Assembly: GCA_000818945.1 (NCBI GenBank)
Contig: KN805423.1
Coordinates: forward strand, 124,404 to 188,403
Direction of reading: 5' to 3'
Source of the DNA: Schizochytrium sp. CCTCC M209059
Lineage: Eukaryota > Sar > Bigyra > Thraustochytrida > Thraustochytriidae
Length of the DNA: 64,000 nucleotides
Shown: piece after piece, positions 50,581 through 60,216 of the stretch
How the letters are laid out: each line of letters starts with the position of its first letter
Position numbering within the stretch: the first letter of the stretch is position 1
Made by a program: the position numbers and the translations under genes
The notes under the pieces: generated by a model
What the model was told of the DNA's origin: nothing
What the model saw: the letters and a program-made list of their open reading frames with translations, nothing else
Database searches by the model: none

Positions 50581-51720
50581 TCAGTCGAGATCAAGCGCAG
50601 GATCATTGGCTTCCTCGTCTTCATCAGGATGAAGACGAATGGTCAGAAGCGAGTACTCCGGCGGCGCGAGACTAATTTTAAGCTCCTCACCATAAGGGAC
50701 CGGGCTCTGCTCAATACCATCAAAGGTGAGCATCCCGTCCCAGGATAGAGAGCGCAGAGAAAGGTGCGACTCAAAGCCATGCTTGGGGAACTGCGTTAAT
50801 GGGCTGTCGTGGTCGCCGTACCAGCCATTGAGAACGAGCTCTCGCATGTAATAGTGCAAGCGCGTGTCTGCCGGGTCGAACTCGTGAAGTTGATTCAGGG
50901 ACCTGGAAATCGCTTCGACAATCTTTTCGTTCTTGGCAAAGTTCTCAGGCGCAGCAGGGCCCTGCTCCTTGTGCAAACATTCTAGCACGCGCTGCACATC
51001 GCTGCGATGCACCGTCATGGCCGAATGCATCCAAGCGGTTGAGCCCGTTCCAGTAGAGACAATCACGCCACTGCTGCGTTGCACAACAGGCTCTGTTGGA
51101 TTAATGGACGGCAATGTGGTGGCATGCACGGTAGGTCGGCTCGCGTCCGTCTCGGCGAAAAAGATCTCATTAAGCGCAAGGTGTGGCGAAAGCTCGCCCG
51201 TATTGCCAAATTCTACCTGGATGCGAGAACGGAGCTGCGGTGAGAACTGACCCCGACAGAGCTTGTCCAGGACGCCTCGCTCAAAGCTAATGCCCGACTG
51301 CAAGGCAAAGCTGCACAAGTAGCCTGTAGAAAGCTTCGGATCCGTGTTGACAGTGACGACGGGGAGCTCGCTGCTCTTGACGCGAGCGGCCGTCTCTAGC
51401 ACGGTGCCATCACCACCGCAAGCAAAGACAGCATCAATGTTTTCGAGGTCGGAGGCGATGAGCGCTGGCGCGCGGACCATCCTTACGTCGGTGCCTCGCC
51501 TTCGTAGCGCGCGCGTAATTTGATCCAGCGCATCATGATGTGAGTGATGGGCTTGCACGATGCGCTCGTACGGAAATCCCTTGGCGCGCATGAGCCGCTC
51601 GAGCGCCTGGCCGCCAATACCGCCGTACCGCGCGCTCGCGAACTCCCATCGCGTGCGCTTTGAGACGACAAGGACCCTCTTCAGGCTCTGCAGCTTTTCC
51701 AGCGCCTCAGCCTGAAGCAT
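50581..51720 (-). CDS. NADK2: NAD kinase, mitochondrial NADK2 type
   Basis: 379 residues from the first ATG at 51720. Motifs: the NAD kinase GGDGT signature in VFACGGDGTVLETAARV, then VNTDPKLSTGYLCSF, where the Asp-Pro phrase is typical of the NADK2/MNADK group (NTDP in human NADK2), ALNEIFFAE, and SSGVIVSTGTGSTAW for the second nucleotide motif. The enzyme phosphorylates NAD to NADP in mitochondria. The frame stays open for at least another 70 codons upstream without an ATG, through an Arg-rich stretch (VGARGPARRSARRLL) that resembles a mitochondrial presequence, so a 5' exon with the real start is likely. The acidic C-terminus DEDEEANDPALDLD is not part of the fold. Confidence 0.9.
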   Translation of the reverse strand: MLQAEALEKLQSLKRVLVVSKRTRWEFASARYGGIGGQALERLMRAKGFPYERIVQAHHSHHDALDQITRALRRRGTDVRMVRAPALIASDLENIDAVFACGGDGTVLETAARVKSSELPVVTVNTDPKLSTGYLCSFALQSGISFERGVLDKLCRGQFSPQLRSRIQVEFGNTGELSPHLALNEIFFAETDASRPTVHATTLPSINPTEPVVQRSSGVIVSTGTGSTAWMHSAMTVHRSDVQRVLECLHKEQGPAAPENFAKNEKIVEAISRSLNQLHEFDPADTRLHYYMRELVLNGWYGDHDSPLTQFPKHGFESHLSLRSLSWDGMLTFDGIEQSPVPYGEELKISLAPPEYSLLTIRLHPDEDEEANDPALDLD

Positions 51721-53109
51721 GGTGTCGCGCCACAGCACGTAGTGGAGGGAGGAGTCGTCCCGATCACTCGCCAGCAGCCGGCGAGCGCTACGTCGCGCCG
51801 GGCCTCGGGCACCAACGCGCTGCGCCTGCCGCTGCGCACGCTCTTCTGAGCGCGCGTCTGCAGCAACCAGGTGACGCGGCCCCAAGTCTCCTCCGCCAAG
51901 GCTTTTTGATCTTGACGCTGTTCTCGCGACTCGGCTTTCGTTGCTCTGGTCTAGTCTACTGCTCTGGCCAGCTCGTTCGCGCTGGGACTGCGCTGTGTTG
52001 CTGTGTTGCGCTGCGCCAAGCCGCCCCGGCCTGCCTCGCAGAGACCTCCGTGGCCCCGTCGCTCTTCGCGCGCGTGCCCAAGGCTCGACCGCGAACAGGG
52101 CTTTACAGAGCAGATAGGATCCCGCCTTGTTTTACCTATGTTTTCATGGAAAAAAGAAACATTGGAGCGAGCGAGAGACTCGGAGATTGGCAACGTAAGT
52201 TTTTGTCAACCTTGCGCACGTGGATGCGGTAGACGATAGGGTAGTGTATCTAGTGCCACTAAATTGGGGGGGGGGGGGGGGGGAAGCATTGAAATAATTC
52301 TGGCAAGGGGGGTGAAGAAATGTCAAACTTCTCTGGCCCCGCCATTTCTGTTCTGAGCTGATATATGTTAGGCGTCTATATCATCATTCTCGTCGTCATC
52401 TTCGTTCCTGTTGCGGACTGATAAGGCCGAGTGGAGGATGTACAAAACACAGAGAACTTCCTTTCTTCAAAGTCTTCATCAAAACGCAAAGAAATGTCTC
52501 GATTTGGAAAAGCCAATGAGAATCTGCTTCACCTCTTGGAGACCTTTGGTGTACTACAGGTCACATGCAAGTGGACGTGACGTTCCTTTTCCCCTTTCAA
52601 AAGTTTGCCACGGCCGCGTGTCCGTCCGCGTAAGCCTATACGTATATAGGCTACCGATTCATTTTCTTTTTTCTTGAAATTCCCCAATTTCACGACCGGT
52701 TATACGCCGTTTCTCAAACTGTAAAAACGGCCTGCTTGACCCGGCCGCCGTTCTTGGAATCAACGGCTCAATGATTTAGCACCATCCTCCACCTCACAGA
52801 CTTCCGTGGCTTGTCAAGTCAGAAGTCGATCGACTTGTTGTATGTATACGCGGGATGTAACGGTCTGCATGGGTCTCGCGGAATACATAAATCTATTTCA
52901 GGGTACGCACGAGCACATTTGTGCGTGGTACCGCCACGACGAACAGAAGAAGAAAAAGCTTTGCCTTGTTCGTTTGACGCGAGGCGTCAGCGTGCGTTCA
53001 AGAGACCGAGCAGGGTCTCCTGAAGGCGACCCCTTACGACGAAAGGAAAGGAAAGGAAAGGAAAGCGCGCGCCTTGGGCTTTGGGGCGCAGTCAGCTAGT
53101 CTACGCACC
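51721..53109. other. Divergent intergenic region
   Basis: Between NAD kinase and the coiled-coil gene. Its left part may hold 5' coding sequence of the NAD kinase. It contains an 18-base G run (52266-52283) and a GGAAA run (53042-53064). No other gene seen. Confidence 0.5.
52266..52283. repeat. Homopolymer G18
   Basis: Eighteen consecutive G. The length may be affected by sequencing error. Confidence 0.8.
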
Positions 53110-53616
53110 ATGGAGCACGTTCGTCCAAGCATTCTGCGTCGACCCCAGCGCAGAATGTCCGGACATCTCCATCGGTGCACATATTCGGCCGAAGAAGCAC
53201 AAGAAGCAGAGCGTCTCGCGCGATTACGCGCAGAACGACAGCGACGCGACGAGGGGCTCTTGGATAGCTGGCATGCTAAAGAACGACCCGGTGGACTTGC
53301 ATCTCGCCGCGAGCATCTCAATTCACTGCTGCAGCAGGCGCAGATCACCAAAGAAGAACACCAGAGAGAAGCTGAGGTCGAGGGAAAGGTGGAGCTTGAG
53401 CTCCTTAATGCGCGTGATGCTGCGTTGGAGGAACACGAGCGTCACCAGGTTGCTGCGCGGAGACTTCGCGACCGCGAGACGATGCTTCAGAACCAGCGCC
53501 TCGCTCGCGCGCGGGTCGAAGCGCGAGCCAAGGCACACGAAGCGCAAATCCTCGTCGAGCAGAAGCTCCTGGACCGCGAGGAGTTCGAGCGCAAGTTCGG
53601 ACAGTCGATTTGTTAA
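53110..53616 (+). CDS. Short coiled-coil protein, family unknown
   Basis: 168 residues from the ATG at 53110 (accATGg context). After a basic start (MEHVRPSILRRPQRRMSG) nearly the whole chain is a charged helix with Glu, Arg, Ala and Gln heptads (AEEAQEAERLARLRAERQ, RETMLQNQRLARARVEARA), ending FERKFGQSIC. The composition resembles small axonemal filament proteins, but I cannot match a named family. The opposite-phase frame over the same DNA is less regular. It converges on the sulfotransferase gene. Confidence 0.6.
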   Translation: MEHVRPSILRRPQRRMSGHLHRCTYSAEEAQEAERLARLRAERQRRDEGLLDSWHAKERPGGLASRREHLNSLLQQAQITKEEHQREAEVEGKVELELLNARDAALEEHERHQVAARRLRDRETMLQNQRLARARVEARAKAHEAQILVEQKLLDREEFERKFGQSIC

Positions 53617-53924
53617 TTCAAAATCGATCGAATGCTGTCGGCAGGAAAGTATCTTGCATTGCAATGAATGCAATCGTATTGCAATTGCATCCCTCTAGGT
53701 ATGGCAAGACAAAGTCAGTCGTTCGCTCGATTCCTTCGGTTCTTGTATTCTTGTTTGTTCGTCTGTTTTTACCAGAATACGGAAGCAACCCTGGGGTCTG
53801 GCAGGGCAGTCCTAGCGAACGAGCGAGCTGTTTCTCTGATGTTCTTCAAGTTCTTCAAGAAAAGTCTTTTGCATCTTTGATTCAATATCGTTTACATAGC
53901 CTACATGATCGAAAACACAGTGAT
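53617..53924. other. Convergent intergenic region, no gene seen
   Basis: AT-richer 3' flank shared by the coiled-coil and sulfotransferase genes, with tgcaat-type short repeats near 53655-53690. Confidence 0.55.
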
Positions 53925-55781
53925 TTATGCGCTTTCGTCAACTTTTTTGGACACAAGACGTTGGCGTTTGTCAGGGGCCTCGATACCAGCACCATCGCCA
54001 TCGCCGTCTTCATCGCCATCAATATCCATGACGAGCGCACAACTACTGCTGCTCCCACTGGCGCTACTGGCATCAGCATCATCCCGACTGCTAAGATTGC
54101 TCCCCGAGCTAAAGGCGCTTCCGGGACTGTCGGGACTTGCTCGCTGGGGACTTGAGAACCCGATGTCCAGACCTCGCGCGTACGCCGGATAAAGCTGAAA
54201 AGCAGCCCGATGACGTGCCATAAAATCTGGCAAGGTCTGCCCAGTTGTCTCCACGAGATTGTAGCGGTGCATGCTGGCGTACTGGCGAGATAGCTTGGCT
54301 TCTTCCATAAGACTGGCCGCCATCCGCCCCGTCATACTCAGCCCGAGATGCGCGTAAAGCGCCGTGAAAGACTTGACAAGATCGTCAACGCAAAGCTCGT
54401 AGTGTAAAAAGCACATCTGTCGCGCGCAGCGCACGTGGCTGTTGCAGATGCGAACCGGATACGTGTAGTGCAACGAGCACATGTGCGTGAGAGCGTCGCG
54501 AAAGGGATATTTCACCGTCGGGCTTGCAAACAGCTTCCAGCCAAGGGCCATGTATGACACCATGGAAGGAATGGCCCGGAAGGGGTCACGTACCATGACG
54601 ACGATGTTGGCATCCGGAAAGCTCTCAAAGATGGAGCGAAGGCGCAAGGTAAAGGTCGGGTTCTTGGACAAGTACCGGACGCGGCGGCGGCGAAACCAGT
54701 CTCGGCCACCACTTCCCGAAGAGGCAGTCTTCTTGCGCAGGTCCGTGGAAATCGTCTTACCAGAGTCACTATCTTGCGATCCGCCCGAGGCACGCAGCGC
54801 AAGCCGAGGCAAAGCATCAGCTTCGTCCGCGGTGGGACTGAGCAGAGCAAGACTCATCGCGCGCTGCGAAGTGGGCCGCTCGCCACCACGCGCGCGATCA
54901 CGAATACGGATGCGCTCATGAAAACGCAGCTCTTCCATGAGATCGTGCGCGTAGAGATGGCGTTGAATACAGGTGCGGTAATAATCGAAAACAACGCGGC
55001 GTTCGTGGTCTGAGAGCCTGCTGTCAAAGTAGATGAGGTTGCGGAGATCGTCGTCGTCAATAAGCGGAAACATGAATGCCGCTAGTTGGCAGGCGGCAAT
55101 GTTCATCATCATCCACTCGTCCTCCTCCTTGCGCCAGAGCCCAAAGCGGTGCACGCGGCCATTGCCAAGCGTGGCCTGGTCGATCTTGCGCAGAAGCCGC
55201 CCGACGGGGCCACCCATGCGCCGATCCAGGATGCTGAGCCGAAAGAAGAGAATGCGCCACGTGACAGACTGAGCGAAGATCATTTCCCAGAGCTCGGGGG
55301 CGGTAAAGTGGGTCTCGTCCTCTGCCAAGACCCGGTGGGCCCACGTGGTGCCGCTGCGTGCATTTCCCACAATAAAGACGGGGCGATAGACCTCTTGCTC
55401 TTTCCAGTCGCCGTACAGCACGCCGTCGAGCCAAAAGCCGACATGGTTCCACACCATGAGCGAGGGCACGGTGATGCCGAGGGACACGAGGGTCGCCACG
55501 CGTTTGGCCGTCAGTCGGAACTGGGGTTCCGCCTCGCCGGCGTGCTGCTTCTGGCCGTCGTCGGGCCGCGGCGTTCGCTGGGGTTTCCCTGCCCCCGCGT
55601 CGGGCCCCGCCGCGCGAGCGTCGCCCCTGCCGCCGGCGCTGTCGCCCTCGCCGTCGCGTCCGGCGCCGGGTGCCGGGGCGCGGCCCCATCCCGTGTGTTG
55701 CGCGAGCTCCTCGCGCCACGCGTTCGCGTACAGGCGCGCGAACCGCGCCAGCGAGGCCACGAGCCCCGCGGACTCGATCAT
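53925..55781 (-). CDS. Sulfotransferase (Sulfotransfer_3-like)
   Basis: 618 residues from the ATG at 55781. A Pro/Gly/Ala-rich N-terminus with charged residues precedes a hydrophobic stretch at about 93-115 (LVSLGITVPSLMVWNHVGFW) that may anchor it in the Golgi. The 5'-phosphosulfate loop is FIVGNARSGTTW at about 140, and the 3'-phosphate motif is VVMVRDPFRAIPSMVSYM near 415. A low-complexity insert rich in Arg, Gly and Ser interrupts the fold at about 310-370. The C-terminal 80 residues are Ser/Asp-rich and end in a run of Asp and Gly. The family transfers sulfate from PAPS to carbohydrate, protein or lipid; the acceptor cannot be read from the sequence. Convergent with the coiled-coil gene. 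Confidence 0.85.
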   Translation of the reverse strand: MIESAGLVASLARFARLYANAWREELAQHTGWGRAPAPGAGRDGEGDSAGGRGDARAAGPDAGAGKPQRTPRPDDGQKQHAGEAEPQFRLTAKRVATLVSLGITVPSLMVWNHVGFWLDGVLYGDWKEQEVYRPVFIVGNARSGTTWAHRVLAEDETHFTAPELWEMIFAQSVTWRILFFRLSILDRRMGGPVGRLLRKIDQATLGNGRVHRFGLWRKEEDEWMMMNIAACQLAAFMFPLIDDDDLRNLIYFDSRLSDHERRVVFDYYRTCIQRHLYAHDLMEELRFHERIRIRDRARGGERPTSQRAMSLALLSPTADEADALPRLALRASGGSQDSDSGKTISTDLRKKTASSGSGGRDWFRRRRVRYLSKNPTFTLRLRSIFESFPDANIVVMVRDPFRAIPSMVSYMALGWKLFASPTVKYPFRDALTHMCSLHYTYPVRICNSHVRCARQMCFLHYELCVDDLVKSFTALYAHLGLSMTGRMAASLMEEAKLSRQYASMHRYNLVETTGQTLPDFMARHRAAFQLYPAYARGLDIGFSSPQRASPDSPGSAFSSGSNLSSRDDADASSASGSSSSCALVMDIDGDEDGDGDGAGIEAPDKRQRLVSKKVDESA

Positions 55782-56009
55782 CCTGCCCTCGCCCGGCCCA
55801 GCGCAGCCCAGCCTGGGCTGCCCGCGCCGCGTCGCTGCCGCTCAACGAATTTCTTTGTGCGTTTGCCTGCCTGCCTGCGTGCTTGCTTGTCAGGTCAGTG
55901 CTGCTCGCTGCAATGCTCCGCGGTGCTGTGCTGTGAGCTGTGCTGTGCTGTGCTGCGCTGAGCTGTGGAATTTTTCTTCGCCTTCTCTCTTGCTTCTTTC
56001 CGCTTTTTC

Positions 56010-56080
<71 letters not shown>

Positions 56081-57678
56081 TTCTCCGTTTCTGGGCCTTT
56101 GCAACTAACTCCTCACATCGAGCAAGTCCGCGACCTTGAGTGCTTGCCATCCTTGGTTTTGGCTGCAGTAGTTCATCTCGGAAATGACGAAGGCCTGTCT
56201 TTTGGTCTCGTCTGCTTTCAAGTTGAAATAAAAGCTTGCAGTTCTTGTTCTTCGGCGGCAGCCATTTGTGTTTACGGAGTCGTCTGTCTGTAGGAGTTTG
56301 ACCATGACGCGGATGAGCCTCGCCTCCCCTCGACGCGCTGGCTGCTGCTGCTGCAGCTGGCTGGCAGTGACAAGAGGTGGCTGCCAGATGTGCAGGCAAC
56401 ACAAGTTGTCCATTGCAGAGAGAAAATTGGACTCGGGACGCGTGACGATGAGGCCGCCGGCCCGTGGCGGGTGGACACGGGCGTGCACGGAGACAGGGAA
56501 GGATGCATGCACGGACGGAAGGCCGAGGCTCACCAGAGGCCCGAGAGCAGGGTAGTTCACATGCGGTTGCTTGAAAGCGGGCACGAAAGGAAAGACAGAT
56601 TGAAGAAGGATAGGGGCGGTCTCTACGAGGTCATCGATAGAGTAATCAGACAGAGAGTTTGGCCGCGTGAGGATGAGGTATAGAGCATTGGCGGCGCGGA
56701 TGGAAGCATAGACGCGAAAAACAAAACAAAATAGGACATAACAAAGCGTATCGCGAGCGCGAAACAGCACGCACGGACACGGACTCGCGCGTGGGAAGCA
56801 TTACGCACCCTTCGACTTTCATCGGGAAGGGGAAAAAGGCGGCGCCATCTCCGAGCAACAGCGTGGCGAACGGATCGCTACGAAACCCTAACGAAAGCAC
56901 TATTCATTGTTTAGCACGCACTGTGGTATATCTGCTGCTTTCCCACAGTCAGAGAGCCATTCAGAACGCGTATTGGGTCCGCGCGGTCAACTGACTTAAA
57001 GGCCGGGGAACACTGATTGGGCATCGCACAAGGTCTCCACTTACATGAAAACGTGGAAAAGTGATGATCCAACACGTTCGAACTCATGTTTGCGAAGCAA
57101 GCCGCTTGCCGGCAGAAAGCTGACATTTGAAGCTGCAAGAGGAAGCTTTGGCAAACTGCTTCGCGCAACGATCTGTCCGTTGTCGATCTGTGAACTCACA
57201 TCAGTTCAAATGTTGTAGTTTATCAGCCAACTGGACGGACGGCCTGCCGGCGCGGAGATTTGCACCAGATGATGACAAGCTGAGGCTTTGCGAAGCTTTT
57301 GCGCGTCGAATCTGGTTGCCAAAGTGACACGTCGAAGAAAGGGGAAAACAAGCTCTCGACGCGGTTAGCGGTTGAGAAAGAGCTAGTCCGCAGGGGAAGC
57401 TTATCTAATTCCGAACGGAAAGCTCCGCGCAGCGCAAACCATAGCCAATTGCTTTCAGAAAGGGGAGATCTTATTTCGCGAACCGTGCGACCGAGCCTAC
57501 TTCGCGTTCAACAGTCGCTCCGTTAAGAATATGCAAGGCGCACGATAGGAAATGAAAGGGAGTGGGAAAGAATGGTGGAACGAAACAGCCTGCTACCACG
57601 GCCTCAGCAAAACCTCAACTCACCTGTCCGATAAAGCGAAACAACCCGAGAGAGAGACTCCATATCGTGGATACGAAA
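55782..57678. other. Intergenic, 1.9 kb, no supported gene
   Basis: Contains CTGTG/CTGCG pentanucleotide runs near 55920-55965 and a long TTTC array. A leftward frame at about 56105-56770 gives protein-like stretches but has no ATG at its head. Confidence 0.5.
56010..56081. repeat. (TTTC)n tetranucleotide microsatellite
   Basis: About eighteen tandem copies in the sulfotransferase 5' flank. Confidence 0.92.
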
Positions 57679-58248
57679 ATGTACGCAAAGTTTTGCGCCG
57701 TCCTCCTGCTTGCCGTCGTCCTTCCAGGAGCGTCTGCCGAAAGCATCGCTCTCCGTCGTCACACTCAGACCGTGGGTGAAGAACCTACGAACTCTGAAAT
57801 TCTTGCTCTGCTCCAGGAGCTTCAACAAGAGATCAGAAGCGACAATGCCGAGCTGAGAGGAGTTCTTCAAGATCTTGACGATAAGGTCGTGTATATCATC
57901 GAGAATGCGGAGCTGGCAAACGAGACACTGCCACCCGGCGATTGGGATGACTGGAACTCGACGAGTCCGCCCACGGATACTCGTGTCCCGACACCTTCGC
58001 CGACCAGAGCTCCAAACAGCAAGTACGGCAGATGGCTTGAAAATGAGACTTACTGCAGCGCGATCGACAAGATGTTTACCTGCAGGCGATTCCGTCATCC
58101 AGATACTAAGTTTAAAATCTGCAAGTTTACTCAGGGAGTTTGTAGCGCGAAGCTCCGGGAGCCCGCGAATGACGACCCTGATGACGATGACGATGGCGAT
58201 GATTTCGATGATGATGATGATTTCGATGATGATGACAACAACGAGTAG
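57679..58248 (+). CDS. Small secreted protein with Cys module and poly-Asp tail
   Basis: 189 residues from the ATG at 57679 (aaaATGt). A clear signal peptide, MYAKFCAVLLLAVVLPGASA, is followed by a helical heptad stretch (SEILALLQELQQEIRSDNAE), a Thr/Pro-rich linker with VPTPSPTRAP, and a compact module with four cysteines (YCSAID, FTCRRF, KICKF, GVCSA). Three N-glycosylation sequons are present (NET, NST, NET). The last 30 residues are almost all Asp with some Gly, Phe and Asn. No homologue recognised; likely cell-surface or extracellular. A candidate AATAAA lies 128 bp past the stop. Confidence 0.7.
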   Translation: MYAKFCAVLLLAVVLPGASAESIALRRHTQTVGEEPTNSEILALLQELQQEIRSDNAELRGVLQDLDDKVVYIIENAELANETLPPGDWDDWNSTSPPTDTRVPTPSPTRAPNSKYGRWLENETYCSAIDKMFTCRRFRHPDTKFKICKFTQGVCSAKLREPANDDPDDDDDGDDFDDDDDFDDDDNNE

Positions 58249-59166
58249 ATGTTTTATCCCAATCAAAGTAAGCAGACTGAACGGAAATGTTTATCCGCGA
58301 CGAAGGCGTTGTACTACACTCCTCCTATCTATCATCTTGGCTCTTACCGAGCATGCATAGTAGCGCGCAATGCTAAATAAAGGAAAGGATGTTGTCGTGC
58401 CGCATTTCTTGCACTTATATTCTTTTGAAAATTCTCGACCACACTCGCTTCATCTCTCAATTCGCTCCAATCCGCGCCCTCAAAGCATGCCATCGCTCGC
58501 CGCGCGTGGTCGCCTTCCTCGTTCAGAGCCCGACCTGCGCATATTCACGCAGTCGAAATGTCCTTCTCCCCCTCCAGCCCACAGTTGCATTGATTCAGCG
58601 TGTGCTGGCTTTTACAACGATCTCTCTCAGACGTGGGCGGTGCAGGGAGCAAAGAGTGATGCGAAGTCCGCTTCGATACGGCTTGGCACATGGCGCGAAC
58701 CGTGCCATCGGCACGACTTGTCTTGGCTGACGGGTCCCATCTTCGCTCGCGGCGTCCTGAGTTCGCGAGCGCTCAGGCTGGCTGCCCGGCCATTCAGCGA
58801 CGGTACACAATAGTGGAAAAAAAATCAGATTCTGGGACTTTTTACACTTGCAGGGCCGAGTGCATGGCTGTTTGCTCCTACCTGGTCTGAAATGGGACCC
58901 TTTGATCATGCAAGACGAACCAGTGCACGGGGTGGTAGGAGCGTCATGATTGGAGTTGCCAGCTCGTACGGTCTTGAGGACAGGCAGGGAGACTCGCGAG
59001 CGGCATGCGATCTCGAGCAAACTCGCAACCAACTCGAAAGCAAAACCAAAACAGCAGAGGAAACTAAAAAACAGAGCAAGCATAGCCAAAGCCAACGCCA
59101 AAAATCAAAAAAGGCACCCAAGACCTTGAAGCAAGATCCGGAGCCAAGACTCGAGAAAAGCCAAAA
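58249..59166. other. Intergenic between two secreted-protein genes
   Basis: No credible gene. Frames are short. The right end is A-rich with Lys/Gln/Ser-type composition (59030-59165) and is probably 5' UTR of the next gene. Confidence 0.55.
58376..58381 (+). terminator. Candidate polyadenylation signal AATAAA
   Basis: An AATAAA hexamer 128 bp after the stop of the Cys-module secreted protein. Confidence 0.35.
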
Positions 59167-59661
59167 ATGACCAAGTGCTTTCAGATCATCCTCTTCTTTG
59201 CGATCATTGGCGCATACTTTATGCGTTCTGCCGAGGCCAGCGCAATCGTCACGCCTGATACGAAGCGCGGACTGCTCCGAGGCCGAGCTGCAGGCGGGCC
59301 GCGCCGCCTCGGCTGGAAAAAGTTCATCAAGTCTATTGAAAAGGACGCCGACTCTGTTGGGGATGACATTGACGATGTCATCGACGACATCGGGGACGTG
59401 GCTGAAGCCGGGTACTGTGACGTGGTCAAGATCGCGGCCAAGAATCTTCTCTCCGACCCTGTGACAACGGATGCGGGCTGCGCCCTGCTTGGAACCGAGG
59501 CTGCTCTTGAGTGCGAGTCGGCTGGCGGCGGCCCCGAAGATCCGATTGCCGACACGTGCGCAATCGCAATCTCTGCCGCTGGCGTCGCAGCGTGCGAGAG
59601 CGCCATTGCCGACGGCGGGTCTTTTGATGCTGACGCACTCGAGAGCGACCTTGGTTGCTAG
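59167..59661 (+). CDS. Small secreted protein with cecropin-like amphipathic segment
   Basis: 164 residues from the ATG at 59167. The signal peptide is about 1-25 (FQIILFFAIIGAYF then AEASA). A pro-region-like stretch ends GPRRL, and the next residues, GWKKFIKSIEKDADSVGDD, form an amphipathic helix whose start resembles insect cecropins (W-K-x-F-x-K-x-I-E-K). It then turns acidic (DIDDVIDDIGDV). The rest holds six cysteines in an Ala/Asp-rich domain (YCDVV, GCALL, ECESA, TCAIA, ACESA, GC at the end), enough for three disulfides. No family recognised. The resemblance to cecropin is short and may be convergence; the acidic tail of the helix is unlike mature cecropins. Confidence 0.7.
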   Translation: MTKCFQIILFFAIIGAYFMRSAEASAIVTPDTKRGLLRGRAAGGPRRLGWKKFIKSIEKDADSVGDDIDDVIDDIGDVAEAGYCDVVKIAAKNLLSDPVTTDAGCALLGTEAALECESAGGGPEDPIADTCAIAISAAGVAACESAIADGGSFDADALESDLGC

Positions 59662-60216
59662 ATATGTTCGTCATCCAGAACGCTTCGAAATAAATAATCA
59701 TCATCATCGATTTTCATCTCATCATTATGAAATGGTCGACAAAGTTGGTCTTGGTCTTGTGCGACTGGGGCCTCCGGTGGCGTTGTTCCGTCTTGAGGAG
59801 GAAACGATGCAGAGCTAGGCGCTACAAGATAGCTCACGTTCCGTCAAAGGATTTACGTTTTTGCTCATTTCCCAGTCCAAATGTAAAAAATCTGGCCTTT
59901 GATCACGAGCTTGATGCGCTGTATACGCTCGATGCGCTGTATGCGCCATGCATGCACGATTTATTTTTTTTTTGGGGGGGGGGGGGGGCGGGTTGAAAGG
60001 CAATCACACATAACGGCAGTGGTCATGGTTGCTGTCATTCAATTCACAGAACCTTTGCTGCACATTACAGTTAGTAAGGCCCAGGCCCTCCCTTCCCAAG
60101 TTGAGGAACGAAAGCCCTGAGAGATCGATAAATCAATCAATCAATCCTCGAAACCAAAAAAGCCTGTCGCGTCGCGGCGGGTGCGGGCGTGCCGAGCGCA
60201 GCTCGCACAGTGGAGA
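59662..60216. other. Intergenic, secreted protein to nibrin-like gene
   Basis: Contains an ATCATC run (59697-59725), a T9G15 homopolymer switch (59965-59988) and an AATC run near 60130-60147. No gene seen. Confidence 0.55.
59689..59694 (+). terminator. Candidate polyadenylation signal AATAAA
   Basis: An AATAAA hexamer 28 bp after the stop codon of the cecropin-like gene. Confidence 0.4.

Noticed and set aside
56105..56770. Leftward 221-codon frame with protein-like stretches
   Set aside because: It has no ATG at its head (GTG), no recognised domain and lies beside a microsatellite; could still be an exon but is not supported.
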